A stretch of DNA of 64,000 nucleotides from Hyphomicrobiales bacterium. Its GTDB lineage: Bacteria > Pseudomonadota > Alphaproteobacteria > Rhizobiales > Rhizobiaceae. The DNA lies in NCBI GenBank assembly GCA_900471925.1, contig UCGV01000005.1, positions 298,676-362,675 on the forward strand, given 5' to 3'. Below, one piece after another: positions 7,688 through 16,073 of this stretch; the stretch's first letter is position 1, and each line of letters opens with the position of its first letter. The position numbers were made by a program, and so were the translations under genes. The notes under the pieces are model-generated. The model was given only the letters and a program-made list of their open reading frames with translations, ran no database searches and had not been told where the DNA came from.

Positions 7688-8665
7688 ATGTCAATCGACC
7701 ACGCTCATATCATGAAATTCGATCTGAACTTGCTGGTCGCCTTCGACGCCTTGATGAGCGAACGCAACGTCACGCGAGCAGCCGAACGCATCGGTATTTC
7801 TCAATCGGCGCTGAGCCACAATCTGGGGCGCTTGCGGACCCTGCTTTCCGACGAGCTGTTCGTTCGCTCCGCACGCGGCATCGAGCCGACACCGCGTGCG
7901 CAGGAACTCGCTGAAACCGTGAGCAGTCTCCTCTGCACCATTCAGTCACGCCTGATCGAGCCGGAGCAATTCGACCCGGCGACGGATGAGAGAAGCTTCA
8001 CGCTCGGAATGACGGATTATATCGAAAGCCTGCTCATGGCACCGCTGCTCGCCTCCGTGCATAGGCAGGCGCCTCGCATCAGTTTCGATATACGGTCGAT
8101 CGATCAGTCATACCCCACAGAACTGCTCGACAGTGGCGAGATAACGCTTGCGATCGGCAAGGTCGAGACCGGCAGCGAATTGCACAAGCGCCGCAAGCTC
8201 TGGGCGGAGCGCTATGTGGTGCTGACCACGCCCGAAAAGATCGGCGGGTCCGGTACGATCGATCTCGAAACCTTCCTGTCCAGCCCCCATGCCATGATTG
8301 TCGCCAAGGATGGGCATTGTCGCCTGGTGGACGACGCATTGGCGCAAATTGGTCTGAAGCGGCACGCTGTCGTCACGACCCCACATTTCTTCACGCTTCC
8401 GATCCTCGTTCAGCAAGCGCAGGCAATCGCGACCGTTCCCGCAAGCTTCGCCCGCATCTGGGCGCCGGTCTTTGGACTGGCGATCAGCCCGATGCCGATC
8501 GACGTGCCGCCATTTGATATATCCATTGCATGGCACAGTTCCTCCGACCGCAACGCGGGCCATTCCTGGCTTCGCAAGCAGGTTCTCGACGTTCTCGACC
8601 CGATCCGCATCAGGCTGTCTCAGGCGAATGCCGCAACCGGTCACGCCGCGATCGCGGCTGAATAA
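7688..8665 (+). CDS. LysR-family transcriptional regulator (divergent from alkene reductase)
   Basis: DNA-binding activator or repressor of 325 residues. The LysR winged helix is at about residues 10-65 (FDLNLLVAFDALMSERNVTR, then ISQSALSHNLGRLRTLLSDELFVR), followed by a type 2 periplasmic-binding effector domain. Start chosen at 7688 because GGAGA at 7678-7682 lies 5 bases upstream; an ATG at 7676 would bury the site. It is divergently transcribed from the Old Yellow Enzyme gene with only 85 bases between, the classical regulator-target layout. The effector, by context, could be an electrophile or a quinone-like compound. Confidence 0.9.
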   Translation: MSIDHAHIMKFDLNLLVAFDALMSERNVTRAAERIGISQSALSHNLGRLRTLLSDELFVRSARGIEPTPRAQELAETVSSLLCTIQSRLIEPEQFDPATDERSFTLGMTDYIESLLMAPLLASVHRQAPRISFDIRSIDQSYPTELLDSGEITLAIGKVETGSELHKRRKLWAERYVVLTTPEKIGGSGTIDLETFLSSPHAMIVAKDGHCRLVDDALAQIGLKRHAVVTTPHFFTLPILVQQAQAIATVPASFARIWAPVFGLAISPMPIDVPPFDISIAWHSSSDRNAGHSWLRKQVLDVLDPIRIRLSQANAATGHAAIAAE

Positions 8666-8698
8666 ACCAACGGGAAGAGCAGATCTCGTAGGGATTGG

Positions 8699-9625
8699 TC
8701 AGGCAGGCCGCACAGCAGCATCTGCTGAACCGGATGGCTGCGCCGGCGCGGGATGCGAGAGCGCGAACTCTTGTGCCTCTTTCTCCAGCCACTCGCAGAA
8801 GAGCGACGATTTGCGGTTTCGTCGTGCGCGGCGCAGCGCCACATATTCATGGCCGCTTTCCAGAAAGCCGTGGGGCGCGGCCAATCGGCCGAAGCGGATA
8901 TCATCCGTCACATAGGGCCAGGGCACGACGCAGACGCCGAGCCCGGCATTGGCCGCCTCCAGCATGAAGTAGAAATGCTCGTATTCGACACGGCCGCCCG
9001 CTTCGATGGCGACACCTGACCGCGCGAGCCAATCGCCCCATGCACGCAGACGGCTGCGGGTATGAAGCCGCGCGGCACCGGCAAAACGATCGCCAACGGC
9101 TTCTGCAAGTGCCTGCGACAGCACCGGGCCGGTCTGCTCGGGGAATAGCGGGATCACATCGGCACCGGCCGGCCAGGGTGCAGTTCCGACGCGGATCGCG
9201 ACATCGAAACTGTCGCGGGCAAAATCCACCGCTCGCGAGGAGGCGGTCAGGCGCACATCTATATCAGGATATTCCGCCTGAAACCGATAGAGCCGTGGGA
9301 TCAGCCAGCGCATGGTGAAGGTTCCGGGGCAGGATACATCGAGCGCACCATCCTCGGTATCGGCGACCGCGCGCACCGACGTATCGATCTGGTCGAAGGC
9401 TGCATCCAGGCCGGCCAACAGCGTCGTGCCCGCCTCGGTCAGCCGCAACCTGTTCTTCGGTCCTTCGAAGAGGGGAACGCCCAGCACATCTTCCAGATGC
9501 TGGATCTGCCGGCTGACGGCGCTATGGGTGACATGGAGTTCATCGGCGGCCAGCGTCATGCGGCCGAGACGACCGGCGGCCTCGAAAGCGCGGAGGGCAT
9601 TGAGCGATGGAATGCGGCGAGCCAT
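8699..9625 (-). CDS. LysR-family transcriptional regulator (GcvA-like)
   Basis: A 308-residue LysR protein of the GcvA/AmpR-like branch: RRIPSLNALRAFEAAGRLGR at the N-terminus, helix-turn-helix DELHVTHSAVSRQIQHLEDVLG near residues 27-48, then GALDVSCPGTFTMRWLIPRL opening the effector domain. The tail after about residue 285 (PAPAQPSGSADAAVRPA) is low-complexity and probably disordered. It is tail-to-tail with the preceding LysR gene and divergent from the methyltransferase gene at 9800, which is its most likely target. Effector unknown. Confidence 0.9.
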   Translation of the reverse strand: MARRIPSLNALRAFEAAGRLGRMTLAADELHVTHSAVSRQIQHLEDVLGVPLFEGPKNRLRLTEAGTTLLAGLDAAFDQIDTSVRAVADTEDGALDVSCPGTFTMRWLIPRLYRFQAEYPDIDVRLTASSRAVDFARDSFDVAIRVGTAPWPAGADVIPLFPEQTGPVLSQALAEAVGDRFAGAARLHTRSRLRAWGDWLARSGVAIEAGGRVEYEHFYFMLEAANAGLGVCVVPWPYVTDDIRFGRLAAPHGFLESGHEYVALRRARRNRKSSLFCEWLEKEAQEFALSHPAPAQPSGSADAAVRPA

Positions 9626-9799
9626 GTGCGTTTTCCGAACAATATTTGTTCGATCATATCGATTTTCACTCTGCGTTCCATCGTGTTTCTTGCGCCTGTC
9701 GAATTATCGAATGTCTTTTCAGGAACAACAGACGCCGGACCGCTGCGCGTTCCGGCGACCACGAAACTTTGCCTTTCGAAGCACTTATGGAGACTGATC

Positions 9800-10576
9800 G
9801 TGAAAAGCAGACACAGTGACGGCAGTGCCGGCGATGCCAATTACGGCGTGATCGGCACGAATTACACCAGGTACCGCCAACCCGATCCGCATATTGCGGA
9901 ATTCATCCGCACTGCGCTCGGCAATGCCGAGACGGTGCTGAATGTCGGTGCAGGCGCCGGCTCCTATGAACCGGTCGACAGGAAAGTAACACCTGTCGAA
10001 CCCTCCGCTTCCATGCGTGCACAGCGCCCGGCGCACCTGCCCGCAGCGATCGATGCGACCGCCGAAAAGCTGCCCTTCGCCGAGGGGTCTTTCGATGCAA
10101 GCATGGCGACTTTCACCGTGCATCAATGGTCTGATCTCAAGGCCGGCCTTGCAGAGATGCGTCGCGTGTCACGCGGCCCGGTGCTGGTGCTGAGTTGCGA
10201 TCCGGACGAGTTGGAACGCTCATGGCTGTTCGACTATGCGCCCGAAATGATTGCCGTCGAAGCGAGCCGCTATCCGGCCATGCAGACCATTGCCGATCAT
10301 CTCGGCGGCACCGTCGAGATATTGCCCGTGCCGATCCCGCTTACCTGCATCGATGGGTTCGGCGAGGCCTATTACGGTCGGCCGGAACGCATGCTCGATC
10401 CCGGGGCCCGGCTTGCGAATTCAGCCTGGAGCTTCGTCGATCCGTCGATCGGCGAACGGTTCGTGGCCGAACTCGACCGCGATCTCCAGGACGGCACGTG
10501 GGATGCGCGTTACGGACACCTGCGCACGCAGCCCTTCTTCGAAGGATCACTGCGCCTGATCGTCGCCCGTCCCTGA
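9800..10576 (+). CDS. Class I SAM-dependent methyltransferase
   Basis: A 258-residue methyltransferase of the type 11 group. Motif I is ETVLNVGAGAGSYEPVD near residue 48 (SAM-binding glycine-rich loop), the acidic/post-I region is TPVEPSASM, and motif IV is FDASMATFTVHQW followed by LAEMRRVSRGPVLVLS. The GTG start at 9800 has GGAGA at 9789-9793, 6 bases upstream; the open frame continues far upstream but that part runs antisense to the start of the LysR gene. A small-molecule substrate is likely but cannot be named. Ends 5 bases from the convergent monooxygenase gene. Confidence 0.85.
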   Translation: MKSRHSDGSAGDANYGVIGTNYTRYRQPDPHIAEFIRTALGNAETVLNVGAGAGSYEPVDRKVTPVEPSASMRAQRPAHLPAAIDATAEKLPFAEGSFDASMATFTVHQWSDLKAGLAEMRRVSRGPVLVLSCDPDELERSWLFDYAPEMIAVEASRYPAMQTIADHLGGTVEILPVPIPLTCIDGFGEAYYGRPERMLDPGARLANSAWSFVDPSIGERFVAELDRDLQDGTWDARYGHLRTQPFFEGSLRLIVARP

Positions 10577-10581
10577 CTGCT

Positions 10582-11910
10582 TCAACTGAAGAAGCGGTTC
10601 TCAGGTCGCGGCAATCCCAAATGTTCGCGTAGCGTCGTGCCCTCGTATTCTTTGCGGAACAGGTCACGACGCTGCAATTCAGGCACCAGCCGCGTCGTCA
10701 CGTCGTCGAGACCTTGCGGCAGATAGGGGAAGACGACGTTGAACCCGTCGGAGCCCTCTTCGTACAGCCAGCGCTCCATCTCGTCGGCAATACTTGCAGG
10801 CGTGCCGACGAAAGCAAGCCCGGAATAGCCGCCGTAGCGCTGAGCAAGCTGGCGGACAGACAGGCCTTCCTCCTGCGCCAGTTTGATGACCTGGGCGCGG
10901 CCTGTCTTGCTGGCGTTGGTATCGGGAATATCATCAGGCAGCGGTGCGTCGGGATCGAAGACGGATGCGTCGTGGCCAAGCGCGATCGAAAGTGAGGCGA
11001 TGGCGCTGTCGTAGTGAACGAGGCTGTCGAGGGCGAGCCGCTTGGCGCGCGCCTCCTCGATGCTGTCGCCGATGACGACGAAGGCGGCGGGCAACAGTTT
11101 CAGATGATCGCGATTGCGGCCGACGGCCTGCATACGGCCCTTGATATCTGCATAGAGGGCCTTGCCGCCATTAAGATCGCGCGGCGAACAGAAGACCACT
11201 TCGGCGGTTTCCGCAGCAAGCTGCCGGCCGGGATCGGACTGGCCGGCCTGCACGATGACGGGCCAGCCCTGAACCGGCCGGGCGATGTTCAACGGCCCGC
11301 GTACGCTCAGTTCCTCGCCCTTGTGGTTCAGCACATGCATTTTTTCGGGATCGAAATAAATGCCGCTCTCCCGGTCGCGGATGAAGGCGTCGTCGGCGAA
11401 ACTGTCCCAGAGACCGGTGACGACATCGTAAAATTCACGCGCCCGCTTGTAGCGTTCACCATGTTCCACATGCTCGTCGAGACCGAAATTGAGCGCGGAG
11501 TCGGGATTGGACGTCGTAACGATGTTCCAGGCGGCTCGCCCATTGCTGATGTGATCGAGCGAGGCGAAACGGCGGGCGATATGATAAGGCTCGTCATAGG
11601 TCGTGGACGCCGTTGCGGCGAGCCCGATCCTTTCGGTGACGGCGGCCAGTGCCGAAAGCAACGTGAAAGGCTCGAAGGAGGTCACGGTATGGCTGCGCTT
11701 TAGTGCCTCGACCGGCATGTTCAGCACCGCGAGGTGATCGGCCATGAAGAAGGCGTCGAACTTGGCGGCCTCGAGCTTCTGCGCAAATGATTTCAGATGG
11801 GCGAAGTTGAAATTGGCATCCGGATATGAACCTGGATAGCGCCATGCGCCGGTATGCAGGCTGACGGGACGCATGAAGGCGCCGAGGCGCAACTGCCGGG
11901 AACGGGTCAT
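10582..11910 (-). CDS. NtaA/SnaA/DszA-type FMN-dependent monooxygenase (1)
   Basis: Luciferase-like two-component monooxygenase of 442 residues that needs reduced FMN from a separate reductase. Typical features: LRLGAFMRPVSLHTGAWRYP near the N-terminus, KFDAFFMADHLAV near residue 50, ASLDHISNGRAAWNIVTTSN near residue 125, and the C-terminal GYSGLAFVGTPASIADEMERW. Relatives oxidize nitrilotriacetate, dibenzothiophene sulfone or N-acetyl-S-(2-succino)cysteine-type thioethers. It is divergent from an SfnB-like flavoprotein gene, which supports a role in organosulfur use. It belongs to a different branch from the two close paralogues at 18632 and 61214. Substrate unresolved. Confidence 0.9.
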   Translation of the reverse strand: MTRSRQLRLGAFMRPVSLHTGAWRYPGSYPDANFNFAHLKSFAQKLEAAKFDAFFMADHLAVLNMPVEALKRSHTVTSFEPFTLLSALAAVTERIGLAATASTTYDEPYHIARRFASLDHISNGRAAWNIVTTSNPDSALNFGLDEHVEHGERYKRAREFYDVVTGLWDSFADDAFIRDRESGIYFDPEKMHVLNHKGEELSVRGPLNIARPVQGWPVIVQAGQSDPGRQLAAETAEVVFCSPRDLNGGKALYADIKGRMQAVGRNRDHLKLLPAAFVVIGDSIEEARAKRLALDSLVHYDSAIASLSIALGHDASVFDPDAPLPDDIPDTNASKTGRAQVIKLAQEEGLSVRQLAQRYGGYSGLAFVGTPASIADEMERWLYEEGSDGFNVVFPYLPQGLDDVTTRLVPELQRRDLFRKEYEGTTLREHLGLPRPENRFFS

Positions 11911-12218
11911 GTTTTCCTCATGGATCGGGGCGAAGCGGCCGCCTGCCCTTTGCTGAACGGGGATGCCGGAATGACGTGTGCTTGCTTTTACCTAGGGGTT
12001 CGCGAGCCCTTATTCGAGATTGGCCTGCTTTTTTCCCGCGGCGATTTCGCTGGCTATTGGTCAATTCCAGGCGAGATGGACGGAAGCGGACGTTAGCCGC
12101 CCGTCTGCGCCCCGGATAAGCAAGCGATTTCCATTTTCCATCACATCTATAGAATTTATAATCTTACCTGTTGCTTCGATTTCTTTCACCCATATCACGG
12201 TCAGAACTGGAGAAATCG
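11911..12218. promoter_or_regulatory. Divergent intergenic region, monooxygenase 1 / SfnB-like gene
   Basis: Just over 300 bases without a convincing gene. The right half carries an AT-rich block CTATAGAATTTATAATC (about 12148-12164), which likely contains the promoter of the SfnB-like gene, followed by GGAGA at 12209-12213 as its ribosome-binding site. No sigma-54 type -24/-12 element is recognisable, although SfnB genes in pseudomonads depend on one. Confidence 0.35.
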
Positions 12219-13436
12219 ATGACGACCGTGCTCAGGCAGCAAGACCAGATCCGGCCCGTGGCCGCCCACATTGCCAGCGACGAAGAAGCGCTTGAGACGG
12301 CCCGCAGGCTTGCCGCCCAATTCGCCGTCACGGCCGCCGCGCGCGATGCGGAGCGCCGGTTGCCTTTCGCCGAGCTCGACGCGGTAGCGCAATCCGGCTT
12401 GCTGGCGATTGCCGTTCCCGCACAATATGGCGGGCTCGATGTTTCGAATGCCGTGCTGGCCGAAGTGACAGCGATCCTGGCGGAAGCCGACGGTTCGATC
12501 GGCCAAATCCCGCAGAACCATTTCTACATTCTGGAAGCACTACGCACGGACGGCAGCGAGGAGCAGAAGCGATATTTCTTCGGCCGGGCGCTTGCCGGCG
12601 ATCGTTTCGGCAATGCGCTTTCGGAGCGTGGCACGAAGACTGTCGGCCACTACAATACCCGCATCGTCAGGGATGGCCCCGGATATCGCATCAACGGCCA
12701 GAAATATTACTCGACGGGCGTGCTGTTTGCCGACTGGGTCACCGTTTTTGCCCTTGATGAGGAAGACCGGCTTGTCATGGCCTTCCTACCAAAAGGCACT
12801 GAAGGTATCGAGATCGTCGATGATTGGGACGGCTTCGGCCAGCGCACGACCGGCAGCGGCACGACGATCCTCAACAATGTCTATGTCCATGCCGATTCCG
12901 TCGTCCTTCATCACAAGGGCTTCGAACGGCCGACGACGATCGGTTCCGTTGGCCAGATCGTTCATGCCGGAATCGACCTGGGCATCGCACGGGCAGCCTT
13001 CGCCGAGACGCTTGAATTCGTACGCACGAAGTCACGCCCTTGGATGGATAGCGGCGTGGAACGCGCCTCAGAGGATCCGCTGACGATCTCGAAGGTCGGG
13101 CAGATCGCCATCCGGCTGGAGGCTGCAACGGCACTCCTCGAACGCGCTGGCCGCAAGGTCGATGCGGCGCAGATCGAAACGACGGAAAAGACCGTCGTGG
13201 AAGCGACGCTTGCAGTCGCTGCCGCCAAGGTGCTGACGACCGAGATCGCCATCGAGGCGACCAACACGCTCTTCGAGCTCGCCGGAACCTCTGCCGTCAA
13301 GAGCGACCTCAATCTCGACAGGCACTGGCGCAACGCACGCACCCACACGCTGCATGACCCCGTGCGCTGGAAGTACCACGTCGTCGGCAATTACCACCTG
13401 AACGGCGTGATCCCGCCGAAGAACGGCGCGCTGTGA
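12219..13436 (+). CDS. SfnB-family flavoprotein (acyl-CoA dehydrogenase fold), sulfur acquisition
   Basis: A 405-residue flavoprotein with an acyl-CoA dehydrogenase fold, of the SfnB group linked to dimethyl sulfone and sulfonate use. Visible blocks are the N-terminal AVPAQYGGLDVSNAVLAEV, the middle-domain WDGFGQRTTGSGTTILNN near residue 205, and the C-terminal HWRNARTHTLHDPVRWKYHV, which the paralogue at 13508-14716 shares almost exactly. The start at 12219 has GGAGA 5 bases upstream. Members act with reduced flavin as oxygenases rather than true CoA dehydrogenases. A strong terminator follows. Confidence 0.87.
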   Translation: MTTVLRQQDQIRPVAAHIASDEEALETARRLAAQFAVTAAARDAERRLPFAELDAVAQSGLLAIAVPAQYGGLDVSNAVLAEVTAILAEADGSIGQIPQNHFYILEALRTDGSEEQKRYFFGRALAGDRFGNALSERGTKTVGHYNTRIVRDGPGYRINGQKYYSTGVLFADWVTVFALDEEDRLVMAFLPKGTEGIEIVDDWDGFGQRTTGSGTTILNNVYVHADSVVLHHKGFERPTTIGSVGQIVHAGIDLGIARAAFAETLEFVRTKSRPWMDSGVERASEDPLTISKVGQIAIRLEAATALLERAGRKVDAAQIETTEKTVVEATLAVAAAKVLTTEIAIEATNTLFELAGTSAVKSDLNLDRHWRNARTHTLHDPVRWKYHVVGNYHLNGVIPPKNGAL

Positions 13437-13453
13437 ACCCTCTCCTCAACTAG

Positions 13454-13490
13454 AAACCCCATTTCCGTCACCGGAAATGGGGTTCTTTTT
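13454..13490 (+). terminator. Rho-independent terminator after SfnB-like gene
   Basis: AACCCCATTTCCG (13455-13467) and CGGAAATGGGGTT (13472-13484) form a perfect 13-bp stem with a TCAC loop, followed by CTTTTT. It ends the rightward transcript and lies 18 bases before the 3' end of the convergent flavoprotein gene. Confidence 0.92.
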
Positions 13491-13507
13491 CGTCAGTATT
13501 CCCGAGC

Positions 13508-14716
13508 TTAGCTGTAGAGGCTGACTTCCGGAATCTTGCCGTTCAGCACGAACTCGCCGACTTCCTTTGCTTTGTAGAAAACCGGATCGTGCAACGTGTG
13601 AGTTCGCACGTTGCGCCAGAACCGGTCGAAGCGATATTTCTCCGCCGTAGAGCGTGCACCTGTCAGCTCGAAGACACGAGAAGTGATATCGAGTGAAACA
13701 TGGGTGGCGTGCACCTTGGCGGCATAGGCTTCCGCCGCCGCCTCGCCGCGCTCGCGGGCGGTGACCGCATCACCCTTTGCAAGCCCCGCCTGAACAGCGG
13801 CGGCGGCGGCATCGGCAAGAGCGGCGGACGCTTTCAGGGCAGCGGTAAACTCGCCCACCCGCTCCAGGATATACGGATCATCTGCCGCGCGTTCGACACC
13901 TGATGTCACCCAGGGTCGTGTCGTCGTGCGCACATAATCGACCGCAGCCTTGAGCGCGCCTTCGGCGCTGCCAAGATAGAAATTGACGAAAACGAGCTGG
14001 ATGAGCGGTGTATTGAAAGTGGAAAGCACCGCCGGCACGGCATCGGGAGCGGCCGGCGCACCGACGAAGTCTTCTTCATAGACAGGGAAATCGTGGAACT
14101 CGACGCTGCCGCTGTCGGAGAGCCGTTGGCCAAAATTGTCCCAGTCATCATTCGCCTGGTAGCCGGGCCGGTTGGTGGGTATCGCGAAGCCGACGATCTT
14201 GTCGTCCAGCGTGGCGTTGGCGTTGATATAGTCTGATACATGGGCGGCGGTGGAGAAGGATTTCCGTCCGTTCAGCACGTAGCCGTTGCCGCGACGGGCG
14301 AGGACAAGACCGGGATCGCGCGGATTGACGGCAGCACCCCAATAGAGGTTCTTGGCGACGGTTTCCGACCCAAGCGCATGCGCGCGGGCTTCCTCAAGCG
14401 CCCAGTAGATATACTGGCTGTTGACGAAGTGATAGCCGAGAAGCTGGCCGATCGAGCTTTCGCCGCGCGCAAGGATACGCACGAGCCGCAGACCATCCAC
14501 CCAGTCGAGTCCACCGCCGCCGATCTTCTGATCATGCAGGGCGTTGAGCAGACCCGCATTCTTGAGCTTGACGATCTCGGCAAGCGGCGGCCGGCCCTCT
14601 CGGTCGAGTTCGGCGGCGCGGCGGGAAAGATCGGCCGAAATATCCTCGGCGCGGGCAAAAAGATCCTCTCGCGTCGTGCTGCGATTGGTCGCGAAGACGA
14701 CATTGGACTGGCTCAT
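13508..14716 (-). CDS. DszC/SfnB-like flavin-dependent monooxygenase (acyl-CoA dehydrogenase fold)
   Basis: A 402-residue paralogue of the SfnB-like protein at 12219. It has SRRAAELDREGRPPLAEIVK near the N-terminus, WDNFGQRLSDSGSVEFHDFP near residue 210 and FWRNVRTHTLHDPVFYKAKE near residue 380. The group includes DszC, which oxidizes dibenzothiophene sulfur using FMNH2. Start taken at MSQSNVVFATN (14716); the frame continues upstream but that stretch is antisense-like and overlaps the binding-protein gene. It follows the sugar-type binding protein gene (14793-15839) in the same leftward operon. Substrate unknown; an organosulfur compound is the best guess. Confidence 0.86.
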   Translation of the reverse strand: MSQSNVVFATNRSTTREDLFARAEDISADLSRRAAELDREGRPPLAEIVKLKNAGLLNALHDQKIGGGGLDWVDGLRLVRILARGESSIGQLLGYHFVNSQYIYWALEEARAHALGSETVAKNLYWGAAVNPRDPGLVLARRGNGYVLNGRKSFSTAAHVSDYINANATLDDKIVGFAIPTNRPGYQANDDWDNFGQRLSDSGSVEFHDFPVYEEDFVGAPAAPDAVPAVLSTFNTPLIQLVFVNFYLGSAEGALKAAVDYVRTTTRPWVTSGVERAADDPYILERVGEFTAALKASAALADAAAAAVQAGLAKGDAVTARERGEAAAEAYAAKVHATHVSLDITSRVFELTGARSTAEKYRFDRFWRNVRTHTLHDPVFYKAKEVGEFVLNGKIPEVSLYS

Positions 14717-14746
14717 GGGTAGAGACTCCGGTTTCCTAAAAATGGG

Positions 14747-14774
14747 CCGGCGGGGGCCGCACAACCCCCGCCGG
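14747..14774 (-). promoter_or_regulatory. Intercistronic hairpin after binding-protein gene
   Basis: CCGGCGGGGG (14747-14756) pairs with CCCCCGCCGG (14765-14774) around an 8-base loop, between the end of the binding-protein gene and the flavoprotein start. No T-run follows on the transcribed strand, so message protection or partial attenuation is more likely than full termination. Confidence 0.55.
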
Positions 14775-14792
14775 AAGATCGAGGCAGGCAGC

Positions 14793-15839
14793 TTAGAAAA
14801 GCTTGTCCGGGATCCAGCTTGCGGTTGCCGCGTCGCTCGTGCTGAAGGCCGGGATTTTCTGCGCCAGGTCCTCGATCGTCTTGACGCCGGCGGCACGCAG
14901 GCTTTCCTGCGTGAGCAGCGTCGGCTTGACCGTGATCTGATGGGGGATGTCCTGCCCGGCGATCTGCAGGGCTGCGGCGCGAACGGAGACGGCACCGACA
15001 ACAGCCGGATTGGTGGCGACGGTCGCGACCCACGGGCTACCTTCTTCGGTGATCTCCTGAATATCGGCGGTCGAGACATCGGCCGAATAGATCTTCAGCT
15101 TGCCCGCGATACCGAGATCGTTGGCGGCAAGCTTCACGCCACGGGCAAATTCGTCATAGGGCGCAAAGACGACGCTGATATCGGGATTGGCAGTCAGAGC
15201 TGCCTTGGCCTGATCAGCCGTCGAGGTCGCAGTCGTGTCGCTCACATTGCCGAAGCGCGCCTTTTCAACGACGCCGGAATTCTCCGACTTGAACTTCTCC
15301 CAGACCTCGTTGCGGCGGTCGAGCGGCGCGAAGCCGGCAACATAGACATAACCGGCATTGAAGCTCTTGCCGTTGTCCTTCACCACCTGCTCGAGCCCGA
15401 GCTGAGCGAGCTCATGGTCGCTCTGCTCCACCTGCGGCACTTTGGGATTGTTGAGGTTGACGTCGAAGGCGACGACCTTGATGCCCTTGTCCAACGCCTG
15501 CTGGACGACGTCGCCGAGCGATTCCGGCAGGCCGTGATCGACGACGATGCCGGCAACACCGAGATTGATCGCCTGCAGGATCTGCTCACGCTGCTCGGCT
15601 GCATCCTGTCGGCCGGGGAACACACGCAGGTCGATGTCGAGTGCCTTGGCCTGGGCTTCCGCACCGGCCTGATAGGCCTGGAAGAAGTCGCCCGCCGAGA
15701 TATAGCTGATCAGCGCGACCTTGACGCCGCCCTTGTCGAAGGGGGCGGGAGCACCGTTGAGACCGCCCGCAAAGGAGGGCTGATAAAGGGTGAAAGAAAT
15801 TGCGGCTGCAGAGAGCGCCAGCGCTGCGAGGGATTTCAT
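14793..15839 (-). CDS. Ribose-type periplasmic substrate-binding protein
   Basis: Periplasmic receptor of the RbsB/LsrB-like class, 348 residues. A Sec signal peptide (MKSLAALALSAAAISFTLYQPSFAGG) is followed by the type 1 binding fold: VKVALISYISAGDFFQAYQAG, GVAGIVVDHGLPESLGDVVQ, IKVVAFDVNLNNPKVPQVEQ and DISVVFAPYDEFARGVKLA. Its ATPase and permease are encoded divergently at 16074-18613, so the transporter is split over a shared promoter region. The next gene in the operon is a DszC-like oxygenase and the permease operon ends with an NtaA-type monooxygenase, suggesting that the ligand is an oxidizable organosulfur or similar molecule rather than a plain sugar. That is inference. Confidence 0.88.
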   Translation of the reverse strand: MKSLAALALSAAAISFTLYQPSFAGGLNGAPAPFDKGGVKVALISYISAGDFFQAYQAGAEAQAKALDIDLRVFPGRQDAAEQREQILQAINLGVAGIVVDHGLPESLGDVVQQALDKGIKVVAFDVNLNNPKVPQVEQSDHELAQLGLEQVVKDNGKSFNAGYVYVAGFAPLDRRNEVWEKFKSENSGVVEKARFGNVSDTTATSTADQAKAALTANPDISVVFAPYDEFARGVKLAANDLGIAGKLKIYSADVSTADIQEITEEGSPWVATVATNPAVVGAVSVRAAALQIAGQDIPHQITVKPTLLTQESLRAAGVKTIEDLAQKIPAFSTSDAATASWIPDKLF

Positions 15840-16073
15840 CGTCGCGATCCTCTAATCAATCGGGAGCGTCGTCTGACAGGTTGGCAGCTCCCTGCGACGC
15901 ATGAATTAATTAGATATAAACTCTATGTTTTTTGTAGATTTAATGATGCGATTTTTGCGGCTTCCGGAGATTCTTTGTTCCCGTCGCCATGGCGCTGCGG
16001 CAAAGGCTTGCCTCGCAGTTCGGGCGCCCATCAGGCCAATATTGCGGCTCAAAAGCAGACCCGGATATGCCCG
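15840..16073. promoter_or_regulatory. Divergent promoter region of the split ribose-type transporter
   Basis: The 234-base gap between the binding-protein gene and the ATPase gene contains an AT-rich segment, AATTAATTAGATATAAAC at 15904-15921 followed by CTATGTTTTTTGTAG, a likely promoter or operator core. GGGAGC and GCTCCC (about 15860-15892) can pair. No regulator gene lies adjacent, so control is probably by a distant regulator. Confidence 0.35.

Noticed and set aside
12100..12218. Sigma-54 promoter expected before an SfnB-type gene
   Set aside because: No GG-N10-GC element with conserved TGGCAC/TTGC could be found; the region is AT-rich and more like sigma-70 or activator-dependent.
14544..16073. 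Long open frame extending the ABC ATPase upstream by about 510 codons
   Set aside because: It runs antisense to the binding-protein and flavoprotein genes, is rich in Arg/Asp/Gly typical of shadow frames in high-GC DNA, and the ATPase domain begins cleanly at 16074.
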